NCBI RefSeq assembly: GCF_003696345.1 | Contig: NZ_RFLX01000025.1 | Coordinates: 1-49,587, forward strand | Origin: Teichococcus wenyumeiae | GTDB taxonomy: Bacteria > Pseudomonadota > Alphaproteobacteria > Acetobacterales > Acetobacteraceae | Direction: 5' to 3' | Length of the DNA: 49,587 nt | Part shown: piece after piece, positions 16,513-25,326 of the stretch | How positions within the stretch are numbered: position 1 is the first letter of the stretch | Layout: each line of letters starts with the position of its first letter | Translations under genes and position numbers: made by a program | The notes under the pieces: model-generated | Database searches by the model: none | Told to the model about the DNA's origin: nothing | What the model saw: only the letters and a program-made list of their open reading frames with translations

Positions 16513-17772
16513 TTACAGGCCGGCAGCCGCCAGGATGGCCTCGCCATCCGGCATCGGGCCGCCAAGGTCCGGGCTGGCGGCGCCCGCGGCAACAGCGGCC
16601 GCGCGGCGGGCGGGATCGGTCGTCAGCAGGGTGACCTCCGCCGGCGCGATGCCGAACAGCGCGGCGAGGCGCGGCACCAGTTCCGGCTCCCGCGTGATGG
16701 CCTCGGCGGGAAGGCGGCGGCCGGGCTGCTCGCCCTGGGGCAGGTAGATGCACAGCGCATCGGCCTGTCCGACATTCGCCGGCAGATCCTGGAAAAACGC
16801 GTCATGGGCGTACTGGACGCCGCGCCAGGTGGCCGCGTCGGTCTCCGGCGCATGCCAAGGGGAAGCGATGGCGAGATGTCCCATGCCAGCGAGTCCGGCC
16901 ACGATCCGTCCCATGTCGGGGCGCGGCGTCAGGCGGCTTGCGGTGCCCGGCGGCAAGGTCAGCAGACCCGGGCGGTCCAGGATGGTCAGGCGGGTGTCGG
17001 GCGAAAAGGAGGCGCCCAGCTCCTCCTCCTGCATGGCCACCGGCTGCCCGGGCTCGATGCGGAAGACGCGGTAGCGGTGCGGCGGCTCGCAGAAGGCGGG
17101 GCAGCCGCCCATCAGGGCATTGCCGAGCTGCACCATCGGCGTGCCCTCGTGCCAGTGGCCGGAGAGCAGCAGGCGGCGGCCGGGCGCCTCCGCCACGCGC
17201 CGCGCGATGTCGTCGGCATCGCCGTAGAGCAGCGGGTAATGGTAATCGACATGCGGCCGGACAAGGAAATGCTGAAGGTGGACCTCATCGGTCTCCTCCG
17301 TCGCCGCGGCGATCACCTGCTCGAAGTGCCGCCGCGGCGTGCCGATGCGGAGGGCCTGGTTGCCGGCCTGCTCCCAGTCGTGGAAGGCATGCACCGCGAG
17401 TGGGCCGAAGTGCCTCGTGACCGGCTCCGAGCCGAAGACCACGTCGAAGGTGGGGCCATGGTCGTGGTTGCCGGGCAGCACCATCCAGGGCCGCCCCAGG
17501 GATTCGAGCCAGCGGCGCACCAGCCAATAATCGGCCAACGCGCCCTGCGTGAGCGCCCGCAGGTCGTAGCCCGGTTCTCGGTCGAGCAGCGCGTGGGGAA
17601 CGTCGAGCAGATCGCCAGTGACAGCCACCAGATCGGGAGCCACGGCCTCGATGCGCTCGGCCAGCTTGGCGAGGAGCGACGGCATGTGCCGCGACAGCCG
17701 ATGAACATGGCCGTTATGGCCGGGCAGAGCCTGGCGCAGGTGCAGGTCGGTGACGTGAAATATGGTGGTCAT
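16513..17772 (-). CDS. Metallophosphoesterase with a degenerate HAD-like C-terminal domain
   Basis: 419 residues. The N-terminal 250 residues are a calcineurin-type phosphoesterase: DLH at 9-11, GDLLD, GNHDH and SGHWH are the four metal-binding blocks. The C-terminal part (from about residue 260) follows the HAD pattern. ILDRPGLLT is at the place of the LDRDG nucleophile motif, with the second aspartate replaced by proline; later come an IASPWH strand and a final LLTTDPARRAAAVAAGA helix. The fused domain therefore looks catalytically dead or altered. No signal peptide, so cytoplasmic. It is first in the operon with two tctC genes and divergent from the SorC regulator. It is not SoxB, which is larger and exported. 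Confidence 0.75.
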   Translation of the reverse strand: MTTIFHVTDLHLRQALPGHNGHVHRLSRHMPSLLAKLAERIEAVAPDLVAVTGDLLDVPHALLDREPGYDLRALTQGALADYWLVRRWLESLGRPWMVLPGNHDHGPTFDVVFGSEPVTRHFGPLAVHAFHDWEQAGNQALRIGTPRRHFEQVIAAATEETDEVHLQHFLVRPHVDYHYPLLYGDADDIARRVAEAPGRRLLLSGHWHEGTPMVQLGNALMGGCPAFCEPPHRYRVFRIEPGQPVAMQEEELGASFSPDTRLTILDRPGLLTLPPGTASRLTPRPDMGRIVAGLAGMGHLAIASPWHAPETDAATWRGVQYAHDAFFQDLPANVGQADALCIYLPQGEQPGRRLPAEAITREPELVPRLAALFGIAPAEVTLLTTDPARRAAAVAAGAASPDLGGPMPDGEAILAAAGL

Positions 17773-17828
17773 GCTGTTCCTCGCCGCGGCGGAAGCCCGC
17801 CCGAGTCTTGGCTGACGGGATAGAAGTA

Positions 17829-17862
17829 TGAAATATTGTGCTATGGAAGATACAAAATATCA
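17829..17862. promoter_or_regulatory. Inverted repeat, candidate SorC-regulator operator
   Basis: The arms TGAAATATTGT (17829-17839) and ACAAAATATCA (17852-17862) match at 9 of 11 positions as reverse complements around a 12-nt spacer. The repeat is AT-rich in a GC-rich setting and lies in the 105-bp gap between the divergent phosphoesterase and regulator genes, 16 bp before the regulator ATG. SorC-family proteins commonly bind such interrupted palindromes beside their own gene. Confidence 0.6.
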
Positions 17863-17877
17863 GAATCGTGGTGCGCG

Positions 17878-18810
17878 ATGCGGTCAGACCGGGAACTGAA
17901 GCTCTGGGTGGGCTGGCTCCATCTGGTGGAAGGCGCCACGCAGGATTCCATCGCCCAGCGGCTCGGCCTGACGCGGGCGAAGGTGAACCGCTATGTCGCG
18001 GCCTGCCGGGAAGAAGGGCTGATCCGCGTCTCCATCGATACCAGCCTCCGCTTCTGCTTCGAGGCGGAACGCGAGCTCATGGCGCGCTACGGGCTCCCGG
18101 CCTGCTACATCGTGCCGACGCCGGCGGAGCGGGAGGGGACGGCCTCGGTGGTTGGCGCCGCGGCAGGGGCGTTTGTTTCCGCCCAGCTGCAACCCAGGCA
18201 GACGCTGGCGCTGGGCTGGGGCCGGACGCTCGATGCCTCGGTGCGGGGGCTGGAGCCGCGCAGCGCGGCGGGGAACGTGATCGTGGGGCTGATGGGAGGG
18301 CTGGCGCGCGCCGGCAGCATCAATCCCTATGACATCGCGGCGCGCTTCGCCCGCAAGCTGGATGCGGCCTGCTACTACCTGATCGCGCCCATCGTCGCGG
18401 AATCCGTCCAGGCGGCCGAGAGCTTCCGCTCCATGCAGATGGTGCGCGACGTGCTGGCGCGCGCCGCCGCCGCCGAACATGCGCTGGTCGGCGCGGGAGA
18501 TCTGCGCCAGACATCGATGGACCTCTCCACGGGCGTACTGGGGCCACGGGACCAGCAGCGGCTGGAGCGGGCCGGCGCGGTGGGCAATGTCTTCGGGATC
18601 TATCTTTCCGCCGATGGTCAGGTGGTCGATGATGAAGTGAATACGCGGCGCGTGCAGCTCGACCCGGCAGCGATCCGCCGCATTCCCAACCGGATGGTGG
18701 CTGCAGGGGGGCCGGAGAAGGTGGCGATCCTGCGTGCCGCGCTAGTGTCAGGGCTCTGCACCAGCCTCATCAGCGACCTAGAGACAGCCAGACAGCTTCT
18801 CGATGAATGA
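17878..18810 (+). CDS. SorC-family sugar-binding transcriptional regulator
   Basis: 310 residues from the ATG at 17878; a TTG at 17836 would extend it 14 residues into the inverted repeat. The N-terminal helix-turn-helix is around residues 24-50 (TQDSIAQRLGLTRAKVNRYV). The rest is the NagB-like effector domain of the family, which binds phosphorylated sugars or related small molecules (GWGRTLDASVRGL, then GLMGG). It probably controls itself and the divergent phosphoesterase-tctC-tctC unit through the repeat in between. Confidence 0.88.
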   Translation: MRSDRELKLWVGWLHLVEGATQDSIAQRLGLTRAKVNRYVAACREEGLIRVSIDTSLRFCFEAERELMARYGLPACYIVPTPAEREGTASVVGAAAGAFVSAQLQPRQTLALGWGRTLDASVRGLEPRSAAGNVIVGLMGGLARAGSINPYDIAARFARKLDAACYYLIAPIVAESVQAAESFRSMQMVRDVLARAAAAEHALVGAGDLRQTSMDLSTGVLGPRDQQRLERAGAVGNVFGIYLSADGQVVDDEVNTRRVQLDPAAIRRIPNRMVAAGGPEKVAILRAALVSGLCTSLISDLETARQLLDE

Positions 18811-18907
18811 GCCAACTCTGCAAGTAGCCTTGGGTCAAAGCTCTGTCGGCGGGACCGGGAGGGGTGGACAGCGGCGGTGCGCAACTCCGCTCTTGGACTT
18901 CAGTGGT

Positions 18908-19334
18908 TCAGCGTGGCAGCCAGACCGGGCTGCCGCCGCCGAGGGGCGGTGTCGGCTTGTCCCAGAATGGCGGCGCCCCGGACGTTCGCAAGACAGGCCC
19001 CACGGTCTTCAGGTCGCCATGTTCCTGGACTTGGCGGGCGGCGAGCTGCTCCTCGGCCAGGACTTCGGGAGCATCGCTGAACTGGCCCAGCAATTCCTGG
19101 CGCTGAAGAAGCATGGCAGACTGGCAGAGCGAGACATGCACCTGCCAGCCGCCGCCTTTGCGCGCGTGGCGGGCCAGGGCCGGTTGCGAGGTACCGGGTG
19201 GTGTAGTCGCAGACCGGCGCGAAAACGAGCCTGGGCTGGCCGGCCCCGATGGCTGCGCCGTGGGTCTCGCAGATGCCCGTCACCGCCTGGGCTACCTGGG
19301 CGGGGATCGCCGTGCTGGACGGCTTCGCGCTCAT
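18908..19334 (-). pseudogene. Family III CoA-transferase (CaiB/BaiF) remnant with frameshift
   Basis: Two minus-strand frames together spell the C-terminal part of a CaiB/BaiF CoA-transferase. The first carries AVTGICETHG and then VCDYTTRYLA. After a shift at about 19175-19187, the second carries HARKGGGWQVHVSLCQSA and runs on to a stop at 18908. The segments correspond to the stretch around the conserved D-Y-TGYLAA and GGSWHVRVSLAQT blocks. The N-terminal half with the catalytic aspartate is absent, so this is a dead fragment. No gene order around it explains its origin. Confidence 0.65.
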
Positions 19335-19489
19335 GAGCGAGCGGGAACAGGGGCTTGAAGTCAGGCCTTTCCGACTAGCCGTGATGATGCAGGCGCGGCT
19401 GCCCCAGTCACGGCGGCGTCCACTGTCCAAACAGGCGCATGCTTATGCGCAGATCCTGGCCTTGGATGTGGCCGATCCATCCGCCAGCC

Positions 19490-20131
19490 TCAGCGCTGGC
19501 GCGAATTGGCCCAAGCTTCCGCGATGCGGTCTATGCGTTGCTCGGCAGCTGTGCGGGGCGGGGGCCGCCTCGCCATGGGCGCGGTAGGTGTGGGCTCGCC
19601 GTTATCGGTCCAATGCCGCACGGGGCCGGAATCGAGGTGGATGAACCCATGCGTCGGATACAGCCCCACGCCGCCGCGGCCCAGCTCGATCGCTTCTTCC
19701 CCAAAGCTGCCAAACCTGGCCTTCGGAATCTGCAGGTCCAGCGCAGCGGCGCGTAGATGCTGGCTGTTGACTGCGCCGTTGACTTCGCGGTTCGTGGCCA
19801 CGGTCCGGTAACCGGACAACACGATGAGTTCCGCCATGCGCTGGCGGCGGCCCATTTCCCAGGCGATGTCGAGGGCAGCAACATCAAAGGACCGGGTTTC
19901 GCCGGTGCGGGTATCGGCTAGCACTTCCGAGAGTTCCGCCAAGGCCCCAGGGTCTGCCCTGAGGCCGTTGTGGTAGATGCCGGAGAAGGTGGCGCCTGAT
20001 GCGGCGTGGCGCAACTGAAGCCTGCGGGCGTTGAGCGGACCGGGCAAGGGGAGCATGGCGGCCGAAATCGATGCAGGCTTTGCAAACACTGCGGTTGTAA
20101 GCGAGGTGATACAGAAAATTCGGCGGTGCAT
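19490..20131 (-). CDS. DUF882/YcbK-like peptidase M15-type protein
   Basis: 213 residues with a signal-peptide-like N-terminus (MHRRIF then a hydrophobic stretch). Metal-site motifs of the M15/DUF882 group are visible: SGYRT near residue 105, SQHLRAAALD near 123-132 (the S-H-x-A-x-D block) and HGFIHLDSG near 161-169. The family includes zinc-dependent murein LD/DD-peptidases and proteins of unknown role acting on the cell wall. The start has no clear ribosome site. It is a single gene, unrelated to its catabolic neighbours. Confidence 0.8.
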   Translation of the reverse strand: MHRRIFCITSLTTAVFAKPASISAAMLPLPGPLNARRLQLRHAASGATFSGIYHNGLRADPGALAELSEVLADTRTGETRSFDVAALDIAWEMGRRQRMAELIVLSGYRTVATNREVNGAVNSQHLRAAALDLQIPKARFGSFGEEAIELGRGGVGLYPTHGFIHLDSGPVRHWTDNGEPTPTAPMARRPPPRTAAEQRIDRIAEAWANSRQR

Positions 20132-20908
20132 GCCGATATGCTAGACAGTTTCCATTAATTTCGGAACGAAAACTGTTTATGCCGGAAAGATTTTCGTCTG
20201 GTTGAGCAAAATGAAACAAAATAACTGGCCTTGAAGATTCAAAACGGTGCTGCGCCTGTTCCTGCATCATTTTCCGCAATTGCCCTCGCTGTTCTCGCGC
20301 AGGCATCGTAGGAGCAGCGCTCCTCCATAAGCAGACTTCTCCGCCCACTACTCGTCCCTTCAGAAATCATGCCCCTGCGGCGAGTATGCTATTCGCCGAT
20401 TTACGGAAGGCGGGTTGGTCAGGGTTGAAACATATTGGTGTCACCACCTCGGGAAAGCACCCACCATTGGTGGGTAGAGTCGCCAGCATTCGTCCCATCA
20501 GACGGAGGAACAACCGATGCCAGCGTCACGCCTCCTCCTGAAGCCGGGAGTTTTGGCCTCAGCTCTTGGCCGGGATAAGCCCAGGCGAGCGTGATGCCAG
20601 CCTCTGCGGCAATTGCGGCGAAAGGTTTGGTCGAAAATCCGATCAGCCTGTCGCAGCTGTCGAATGCCGCCTTCCTGGCGCTTTCCAGCGACTTCATCTT
20701 GATGTCGCTTCTCGAAAAAATACCCTTCCACGGGTCCGATTACACACCTGATCATATAGCAACGATGGGGAGGCTGCTTCGGGCCTCCTGCTCGGTGCAT
20801 GATGGCGGCAGCCTTCCGTACGCTGGAATGGGGCTGAATGGTTGCTGCCAACCTCCTCAGGGCGGCGTACGACTGACCGCCTGCAGGCATGGAAAGGCCG
20901 GATTCCTC
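20132..20908. other. Long divergent gap, AT-rich at its left end, with palindromes
   Basis: No recognisable gene in 777 bp. The first 100 bp are much more AT-rich than the window average and contain short inverted repeats (ACAGTTT/AAACTGT near 20145-20176 and ACGAAAA/TTTTCGT near 20167-20198); these probably serve the DUF882 gene. A minus-strand frame at 20419-20697 has no ribosome site and no family I know. The right part should hold the promoter of the tctC gene starting at 20909. Confidence 0.4.
20459..20475. repeat. 17-bp perfect palindrome
   Basis: ACCCACCA-T-TGGTGGGT is an exact inverted repeat with a single central base, in the gap upstream of tctC. There is no T-run after it, so an operator is more likely than a terminator. 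No second copy was seen in the window. Confidence 0.5.
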
Positions 20909-21862
20909 ATGAACCGTCGTCAGGTGTTGATCGCCAGCAGCCTCGGCCTGCCGTTCCGGCGCGCGCAAGCGCAGTCCTTTCCCACGCGGGCTATCCGCGT
21001 CATCGTGCCATATGCTGCGGGCGGAACCGACCAGTACATCCGTGTGCTGCAACACAGCTTCGCGGAAGCGCTGGGCCAGCCCGTCCTGATCGACTCTGTC
21101 CCCGGCAGTGGCGGCGGCATCGGCGCCAACCGTGTCCGCACGAGCTCCGCGGATGGCTATACCGTGCTGTTCGCCGGCACCGCCGCACTGACCATCGTGC
21201 CACGCGTCCAGAACCTGTCCTACACAGCCGCGGATTTTGCGCCGGTCTGCAACCTCGTCTCCATTCCCATCATGCTGGCAGGCAGGCGGGGCTCGCGTTT
21301 CAGCACCATGGAGGACGTGCTGGCGGAGGCACGTGCCAAGCCTGAGAGCATCACCTTTGGCTCCCCAGGCATCGGCAGCTCGCCACACTTGGCCGGGGAA
21401 GCCGTGGCGCGCGCGGCGGGGGTGAAACTGCTGCATGTGCCTTATCCCGGCATCGCCCCGGCGCTGACGGCCCTGCTCGCGGGCGATATCGACCTGGTCG
21501 TGGGCGCTCCTGGCATCATCATGCCGGCGGTGGAGGCGCATGGCATCCTGCCGCTGGCGCAGACCGGCGCGACGCGCATCGCGTCGCTGCCGGACCTCGT
21601 GACCTTGCGGGAACTGGGGCTGGATGTGGACATGGTGACGCGCTTCGGCTTCCTCGCCCCACCCCGGACCCCTGAAGCGATCCTGGACCAGCTCGGCCGG
21701 GCCTTTCTGCGGGCGGCGAGTTCCGCCGAGTATGCCCAGGCCATGCAGCGCTCCTACAACGAGGTCCTGCTGCTGGACCGCGCGCAATTCGCCCAGGCTC
21801 TTGCCGAGGAGGATCAGCTCAATGCTCGGCTGATCCGGGATCTCGGCATCCGCGTCCAGTAA
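20909..21862 (+). CDS. Bug/TctC-family solute-binding protein
   Basis: 317 residues from the ATG at 20909, where a leader with RR at 3-4 begins; the frame is open further upstream but without a signal peptide or ribosome site. The hallmark strand is IRVIVPYAAGGTDQY, and HVPYPGIAPAL follows in the second domain. It is closely similar to the TctC encoded at 27086-28036 along most of its length, sharing the unusual YAAGG-DQ pocket loop, the GDIDLV-GAPG-IMP block and the LVTRFGF-AP block. The pair likely binds related ligands. It is followed after 16 bp by an enolase-superfamily gene on the same strand. Confidence 0.9.
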   Translation: MNRRQVLIASSLGLPFRRAQAQSFPTRAIRVIVPYAAGGTDQYIRVLQHSFAEALGQPVLIDSVPGSGGGIGANRVRTSSADGYTVLFAGTAALTIVPRVQNLSYTAADFAPVCNLVSIPIMLAGRRGSRFSTMEDVLAEARAKPESITFGSPGIGSSPHLAGEAVARAAGVKLLHVPYPGIAPALTALLAGDIDLVVGAPGIIMPAVEAHGILPLAQTGATRIASLPDLVTLRELGLDVDMVTRFGFLAPPRTPEAILDQLGRAFLRAASSAEYAQAMQRSYNEVLLLDRAQFAQALAEEDQLNARLIRDLGIRVQ

Positions 21863-21878
21863 CAGGAAGGAATTACCG

Positions 21879-22943
21879 GTGCCCATCGTGACAGCGGAAC
21901 TGCGCCCTTGCGTCCAGCGGCAGGCGGACCCGGGCTGGACATTCGCCCGCGCGACGGTGCCGGAGCTGCAGGGCTGGGTGCTTGCCCTGACAGACGACGC
22001 CGGTGTCACCGGCCTTGGCTATGCCCATGCCGTGCCTGCCATCACCACGCATGGGGCAGGGGCGGAGGCAGCGCTGGTGTTCCTCCGCCCGCTTCTGCTC
22101 GGGCGCGAACCCGCCGAGCTGGCGGCCATCCTGGATCTGGTCGAGGCGACACTTGTCGGCAACCGCTCGGTCAAGGCGGCGATCGACATGGCGCTGCACG
22201 ACCTGCTGGCCCGCCGCGCGGGCTTGCCGCTCTCGGCACTGATGGGCGGGCGGTTCCGCGACCGCATTCCGCAGTCCCGCATCCTGCCGATTAAGGCCCC
22301 GGCGGAGATGGCCGCCGCCGCGGCCGCCCTGGTGGCGAAGGGCTACCGGACCCTGAAGCTGAAGCTTTCTGGCGAGGCGGAACTGGACGCACGCCGCGTG
22401 GCGGAAGTGCGCGCCGCAGCCGGCAGTGGCATCACCCTGACACTCGATCCCAACCAATCCTACAGTGCCAAGGGCTTCCTGGCGGCTTGGCGGCATCTGG
22501 AGCGGCACGACATCGCCATGGTCGAGCAGCCCGTGCCGGCGGCGGACTGGGATGGCCTCGCCCTGGTCACGCGCAGCCTGCCCGTGCCAATCGAGGCGGA
22601 CGAAACGGTGGAGACCGTAGCCGATGCCCTGCGGGTGGTGGAAGGTCGGGTGGCCGATGTGGTGAACCTGAAGCTGACCAAACTGGGCGGTGTGCGGAAC
22701 TTCGTCACGGCGGCGCGCGTGCTGGAAGCGGGCCAGATCGCCACGCGGATGGGCGCGGCCTTCGGCCCGGCGCTGCTGCAGGCGGCCTCGGCCCATGCGG
22801 CTGCCTCGCTGCGCAAGCTGCCCTTTGCCTGCGAACTGTCGGAGCACGACCACATCCTCGACGACCCTTTCACGCCGCTGCCCATCCAGGACGGCGTGAT
22901 CACGGTGCCAGAGGGGCCCGGCTGCGGGGTAGTCTATGCCTGA
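21879..22943 (+). CDS. Mandelate racemase/muconate lactonizing enzyme-family protein
   Basis: 354 residues from a GTG preceded by AGGAAGG. Enolase-superfamily residues are visible: K160 and K162 (LKLKLS), metal ligands D190 (LDPNQ), E216 (VEQPVP) and D241 (EADE), and K265 in VNLKLTK. Members abstract a proton alpha to a carboxylate, giving racemisation, dehydration or cycloisomerisation. The KxK motif with a second lysine at 265 fits the MLE or dipeptide-epimerase/OSBS subgroup better than a His-base mandelate racemase. It probably forms an operon with the tctC before it. Its last 10 bp overlap the convergent mmgE/prpD gene. Confidence 0.88.
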   Translation: MPIVTAELRPCVQRQADPGWTFARATVPELQGWVLALTDDAGVTGLGYAHAVPAITTHGAGAEAALVFLRPLLLGREPAELAAILDLVEATLVGNRSVKAAIDMALHDLLARRAGLPLSALMGGRFRDRIPQSRILPIKAPAEMAAAAAALVAKGYRTLKLKLSGEAELDARRVAEVRAAAGSGITLTLDPNQSYSAKGFLAAWRHLERHDIAMVEQPVPAADWDGLALVTRSLPVPIEADETVETVADALRVVEGRVADVVNLKLTKLGGVRNFVTAARVLEAGQIATRMGAAFGPALLQAASAHAAASLRKLPFACELSEHDHILDDPFTPLPIQDGVITVPEGPGCGVVYA

Positions 22944-24325
22944 GGCCCGCTGCTGAGCGCGGAGAACAGCGGGGCGGTATCCTCCAGCCGCTCCAGCCGC
23001 AGCACCTGTTCCACGGTACGCGCGGCCACATCCGGGCGCAGCACGTCGCGGGTATTGGCCTGGAACTTGGCGATGACGTCATCCCGGCTCAGCGGGTTGT
23101 GGCGGGTGCCGCGCATGTCGTCGATGCGGTGCTCCACCTCCCGCCCGTCATGCAGACGGACGCGAACCGTGCCGCCGGACCGCAGCGGCGTGGTCGCAGG
23201 GTCGTCGAGATGCACGACCCTGTCGGCAATGGCGTTGATGGCCGGGTCGCGCAGGCTTTCCTCGGCATAGGCATCTTTGTCCATGCGGCCGCGCACCAGC
23301 GCTTCAGCCACCGTGTGCTGCAGGCTGATCCGCCCGTGCCAGGTGGTGGCGGGGCGGCGCTTGTCCTCGACCGGCTCACACATGGTGGCGAAGGATCGCT
23401 GGCCGATCAGGCAGGTCACGCCCGCGATCTGGTCCGGCCGGATGTCGTGCCTTTCGCGCAGTACCAGCGCCGCCTCGATATGCGGCATCATGGTGAAGGC
23501 GCAGGGATAGAGCTTGGAGGCGACGTTCAGCACCTCCCAGGTCTCGCCCAGGTCGCGGCACAAGGCCTCGAAGCGCAGGTCGTCGCGGCCCTGGACATGG
23601 CTGCGGAACCAGCCGAAGCGACCCTCGAAGACCGGCGCGGGGCCGGAGATGCCCTGTTCCGCCAGCCCCACCGCGCGCAGCGCGCCGGTGGCTGCGAAGC
23701 CGACATGCATCATCTTGGTGGAGCTGCCATCCTCAAAGGAGGCATTGAGCCCGGCGGAAAGGCTACCCGCCGCGCCGATGGCATCGGCGATGACCGGCGC
23801 CGCCAGCCCGCGCAGCTTCCCAAGGGCATAGGCGCCACCGAAGACGCCGAAGACAGCGGTCGGGTGGAAGCCAAGCGTGTGCAGCCGCACCGGCGTGATC
23901 TGCCCGAGGCGGCATGTCAGCTCGCTGCCCACCAGCGCCGCCTCCAGCAATAGCCGACCGGAGAGGTGCCGGCGCTGCGCTTCCGGAAAAGCTACCGCGA
24001 CAACAGGAGCGTTGGGGTGGATGAAGCTCTCGATGTGGGTGTCATCATATTCCAGCACCGCCGACATCACGCCATTCACGAAGGCCGCCGCCATCGGTGA
24101 CACGGGCGTGGCGTCGCCCAGGATCGCCGCCCCGCCGCCAGGATCGGTGGCCATCGCGGCGCGCTTCGCCGCCTGCACCAGCGGCAGCGGCTTTGCGGCC
24201 AGCATGACGCCGATGAGGTCGAGGATGCGCAGCCGCATACTCTCCACCACCTCCGGCGGCACATGGTCAAGCGACAGGCCGGCGGCCCAGCGGGCGGCCC
24301 TGGCGTTCAGGCTCTCGGCGCTCAT
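22934..24325 (-). CDS. MmgE/PrpD-family protein
   Basis: 463 residues, the usual length. N-terminal helical pattern LRILDLIGVMLAA, the conserved AAFVNGVMSAVLEYDDTH region around 85-105 and HTLGFHPTAVFGVFGGA are typical of PrpD (2-methylcitrate dehydratase), cis-aconitate decarboxylase and MmgE. The likely reaction is dehydration or decarboxylation of a tricarboxylic or similar acid; the exact substrate is not visible. Its start overlaps the stop of tctC (ATGA at 24322-24325), which suggests that the binding protein and the enzyme serve the same compound. It is the last gene of a long minus-strand run. Confidence 0.88.
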   Translation of the reverse strand: MSAESLNARAARWAAGLSLDHVPPEVVESMRLRILDLIGVMLAAKPLPLVQAAKRAAMATDPGGGAAILGDATPVSPMAAAFVNGVMSAVLEYDDTHIESFIHPNAPVVAVAFPEAQRRHLSGRLLLEAALVGSELTCRLGQITPVRLHTLGFHPTAVFGVFGGAYALGKLRGLAAPVIADAIGAAGSLSAGLNASFEDGSSTKMMHVGFAATGALRAVGLAEQGISGPAPVFEGRFGWFRSHVQGRDDLRFEALCRDLGETWEVLNVASKLYPCAFTMMPHIEAALVLRERHDIRPDQIAGVTCLIGQRSFATMCEPVEDKRRPATTWHGRISLQHTVAEALVRGRMDKDAYAEESLRDPAINAIADRVVHLDDPATTPLRSGGTVRVRLHDGREVEHRIDDMRGTRHNPLSRDDVIAKFQANTRDVLRPDVAARTVEQVLRLERLEDTAPLFSALSSGPQA

Positions 24326-25299
24326 TCGGCGCGGATGCCGCTGGCGCGGATGATCTCGCCGAACTGGCGGTGATCCTCGGTAAGGTCGATGCTGAACTGC
24401 GCCGGGCCACGGAAGCTGGGCACGGCATTGAGGCGCGCGAGGCCTTCCTGGAAGGCAGGCTCGGCCTGCATGGCCTCGAGATGCCCCGCGAGGCTGTCCA
24501 CGACATCCGCCGGCATCCCCGGTGGCCCCAGGATCGCCTGCCAGCCAGAGGTCCGCACCTTGGGGTAGCCCCCTTCCGCAAGGGTAGGGAGGTCCGGCAG
24601 TTGCGGCAACCGGTGCTCGGCGACCGAGGCGAGGCCGCGCAGCTTGCCCTGCTGGACATACTGGATGACCACCGTGTCGATCATGAAGTCGATGTCGCCG
24701 GCCAGCAGCGCCTGCACGCCGGGGGCTGAGCCACGGAAGGGCACGTGCACCGCCTGGATGCCGGCCTCGCGGCAGAACATTTCCGTCATCACATGCAGGC
24801 TGGAGCCGATGCCGGAGGAACCGAAATTCAGCTTGCCTGGATTCTGCTGCCCATAGACCACCAGCTCGGCCAGGCTGGCAGCCGGCAAGCCGTTGCGCAC
24901 GGCCAGCACACGCTGGGATTCGCTGATATTGGCCACAGGGCTGAAGCCTCTCAGCGGATCGAAGCCCACATCTCCGAGATGCGGCTGAATGGCGAAGATG
25001 GCGTTGCCGGCCATCAGCAGCGTGTAGCCGTCCGGCACCGCGCGGTTAACGGTCCGGGCGGCGATGACGCCGCCCGCGCCGCCCTGGTTCTCCACCACCA
25101 CCGTGCCGCCGATGCGCCGGCCAAGCCCTTCCGCCACCAGCCGGCCGACCAGATCCCCGGTGCCGCCCGGCGGATAGGCAACGATCAGGCGGATCGGACG
25201 GTCAGGCCAGGCGGCGCGGGCTGGCTGGGCCAGTCCCAGCGGCAGCAGTCCCGCGGTGAGCAGCCATTGCCTGCGGCTGGAGGTGGCGAAGGGGCCCAT
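24322..25299 (-). CDS. Bug/TctC-family solute-binding protein
   Basis: 325 residues from the ATG at 25299, which has AGGAGAAG upstream; the alternative at 25326 precedes that ribosome site. The leader has RR at 9-10. The hallmark strand is IRLIVAYPPGGTGD and the second-domain motif is HVPFRGSAPGVQ. Translation is coupled to mmgE/prpD downstream by a 4-bp overlap, and the gene lies 27 bp after the DUF6282 hydrolase gene. Confidence 0.9.
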   Translation of the reverse strand: MGPFATSSRRQWLLTAGLLPLGLAQPARAAWPDRPIRLIVAYPPGGTGDLVGRLVAEGLGRRIGGTVVVENQGGAGGVIAARTVNRAVPDGYTLLMAGNAIFAIQPHLGDVGFDPLRGFSPVANISESQRVLAVRNGLPAASLAELVVYGQQNPGKLNFGSSGIGSSLHVMTEMFCREAGIQAVHVPFRGSAPGVQALLAGDIDFMIDTVVIQYVQQGKLRGLASVAEHRLPQLPDLPTLAEGGYPKVRTSGWQAILGPPGMPADVVDSLAGHLEAMQAEPAFQEGLARLNAVPSFRGPAQFSIDLTEDHRQFGEIIRASGIRAE

Positions 25300-25326
25300 C
25301 CCGGATCTTCTCCTAGTGTCGTTCAA

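Noticed and set aside
16513-17772. Metallophosphoesterase as the missing SoxB
   Set aside because: SoxB is longer, exported and has a 5'-nucleotidase C-terminal domain; this protein has no signal peptide and has a HAD-like tail, and its neighbours are tctC and sorC.
20419-20697. 92-codon minus-strand ORF in the gap before tctC
   Set aside because: No ribosome site, no recognisable family and it spans the palindrome at 20459; not strong enough to call a gene.
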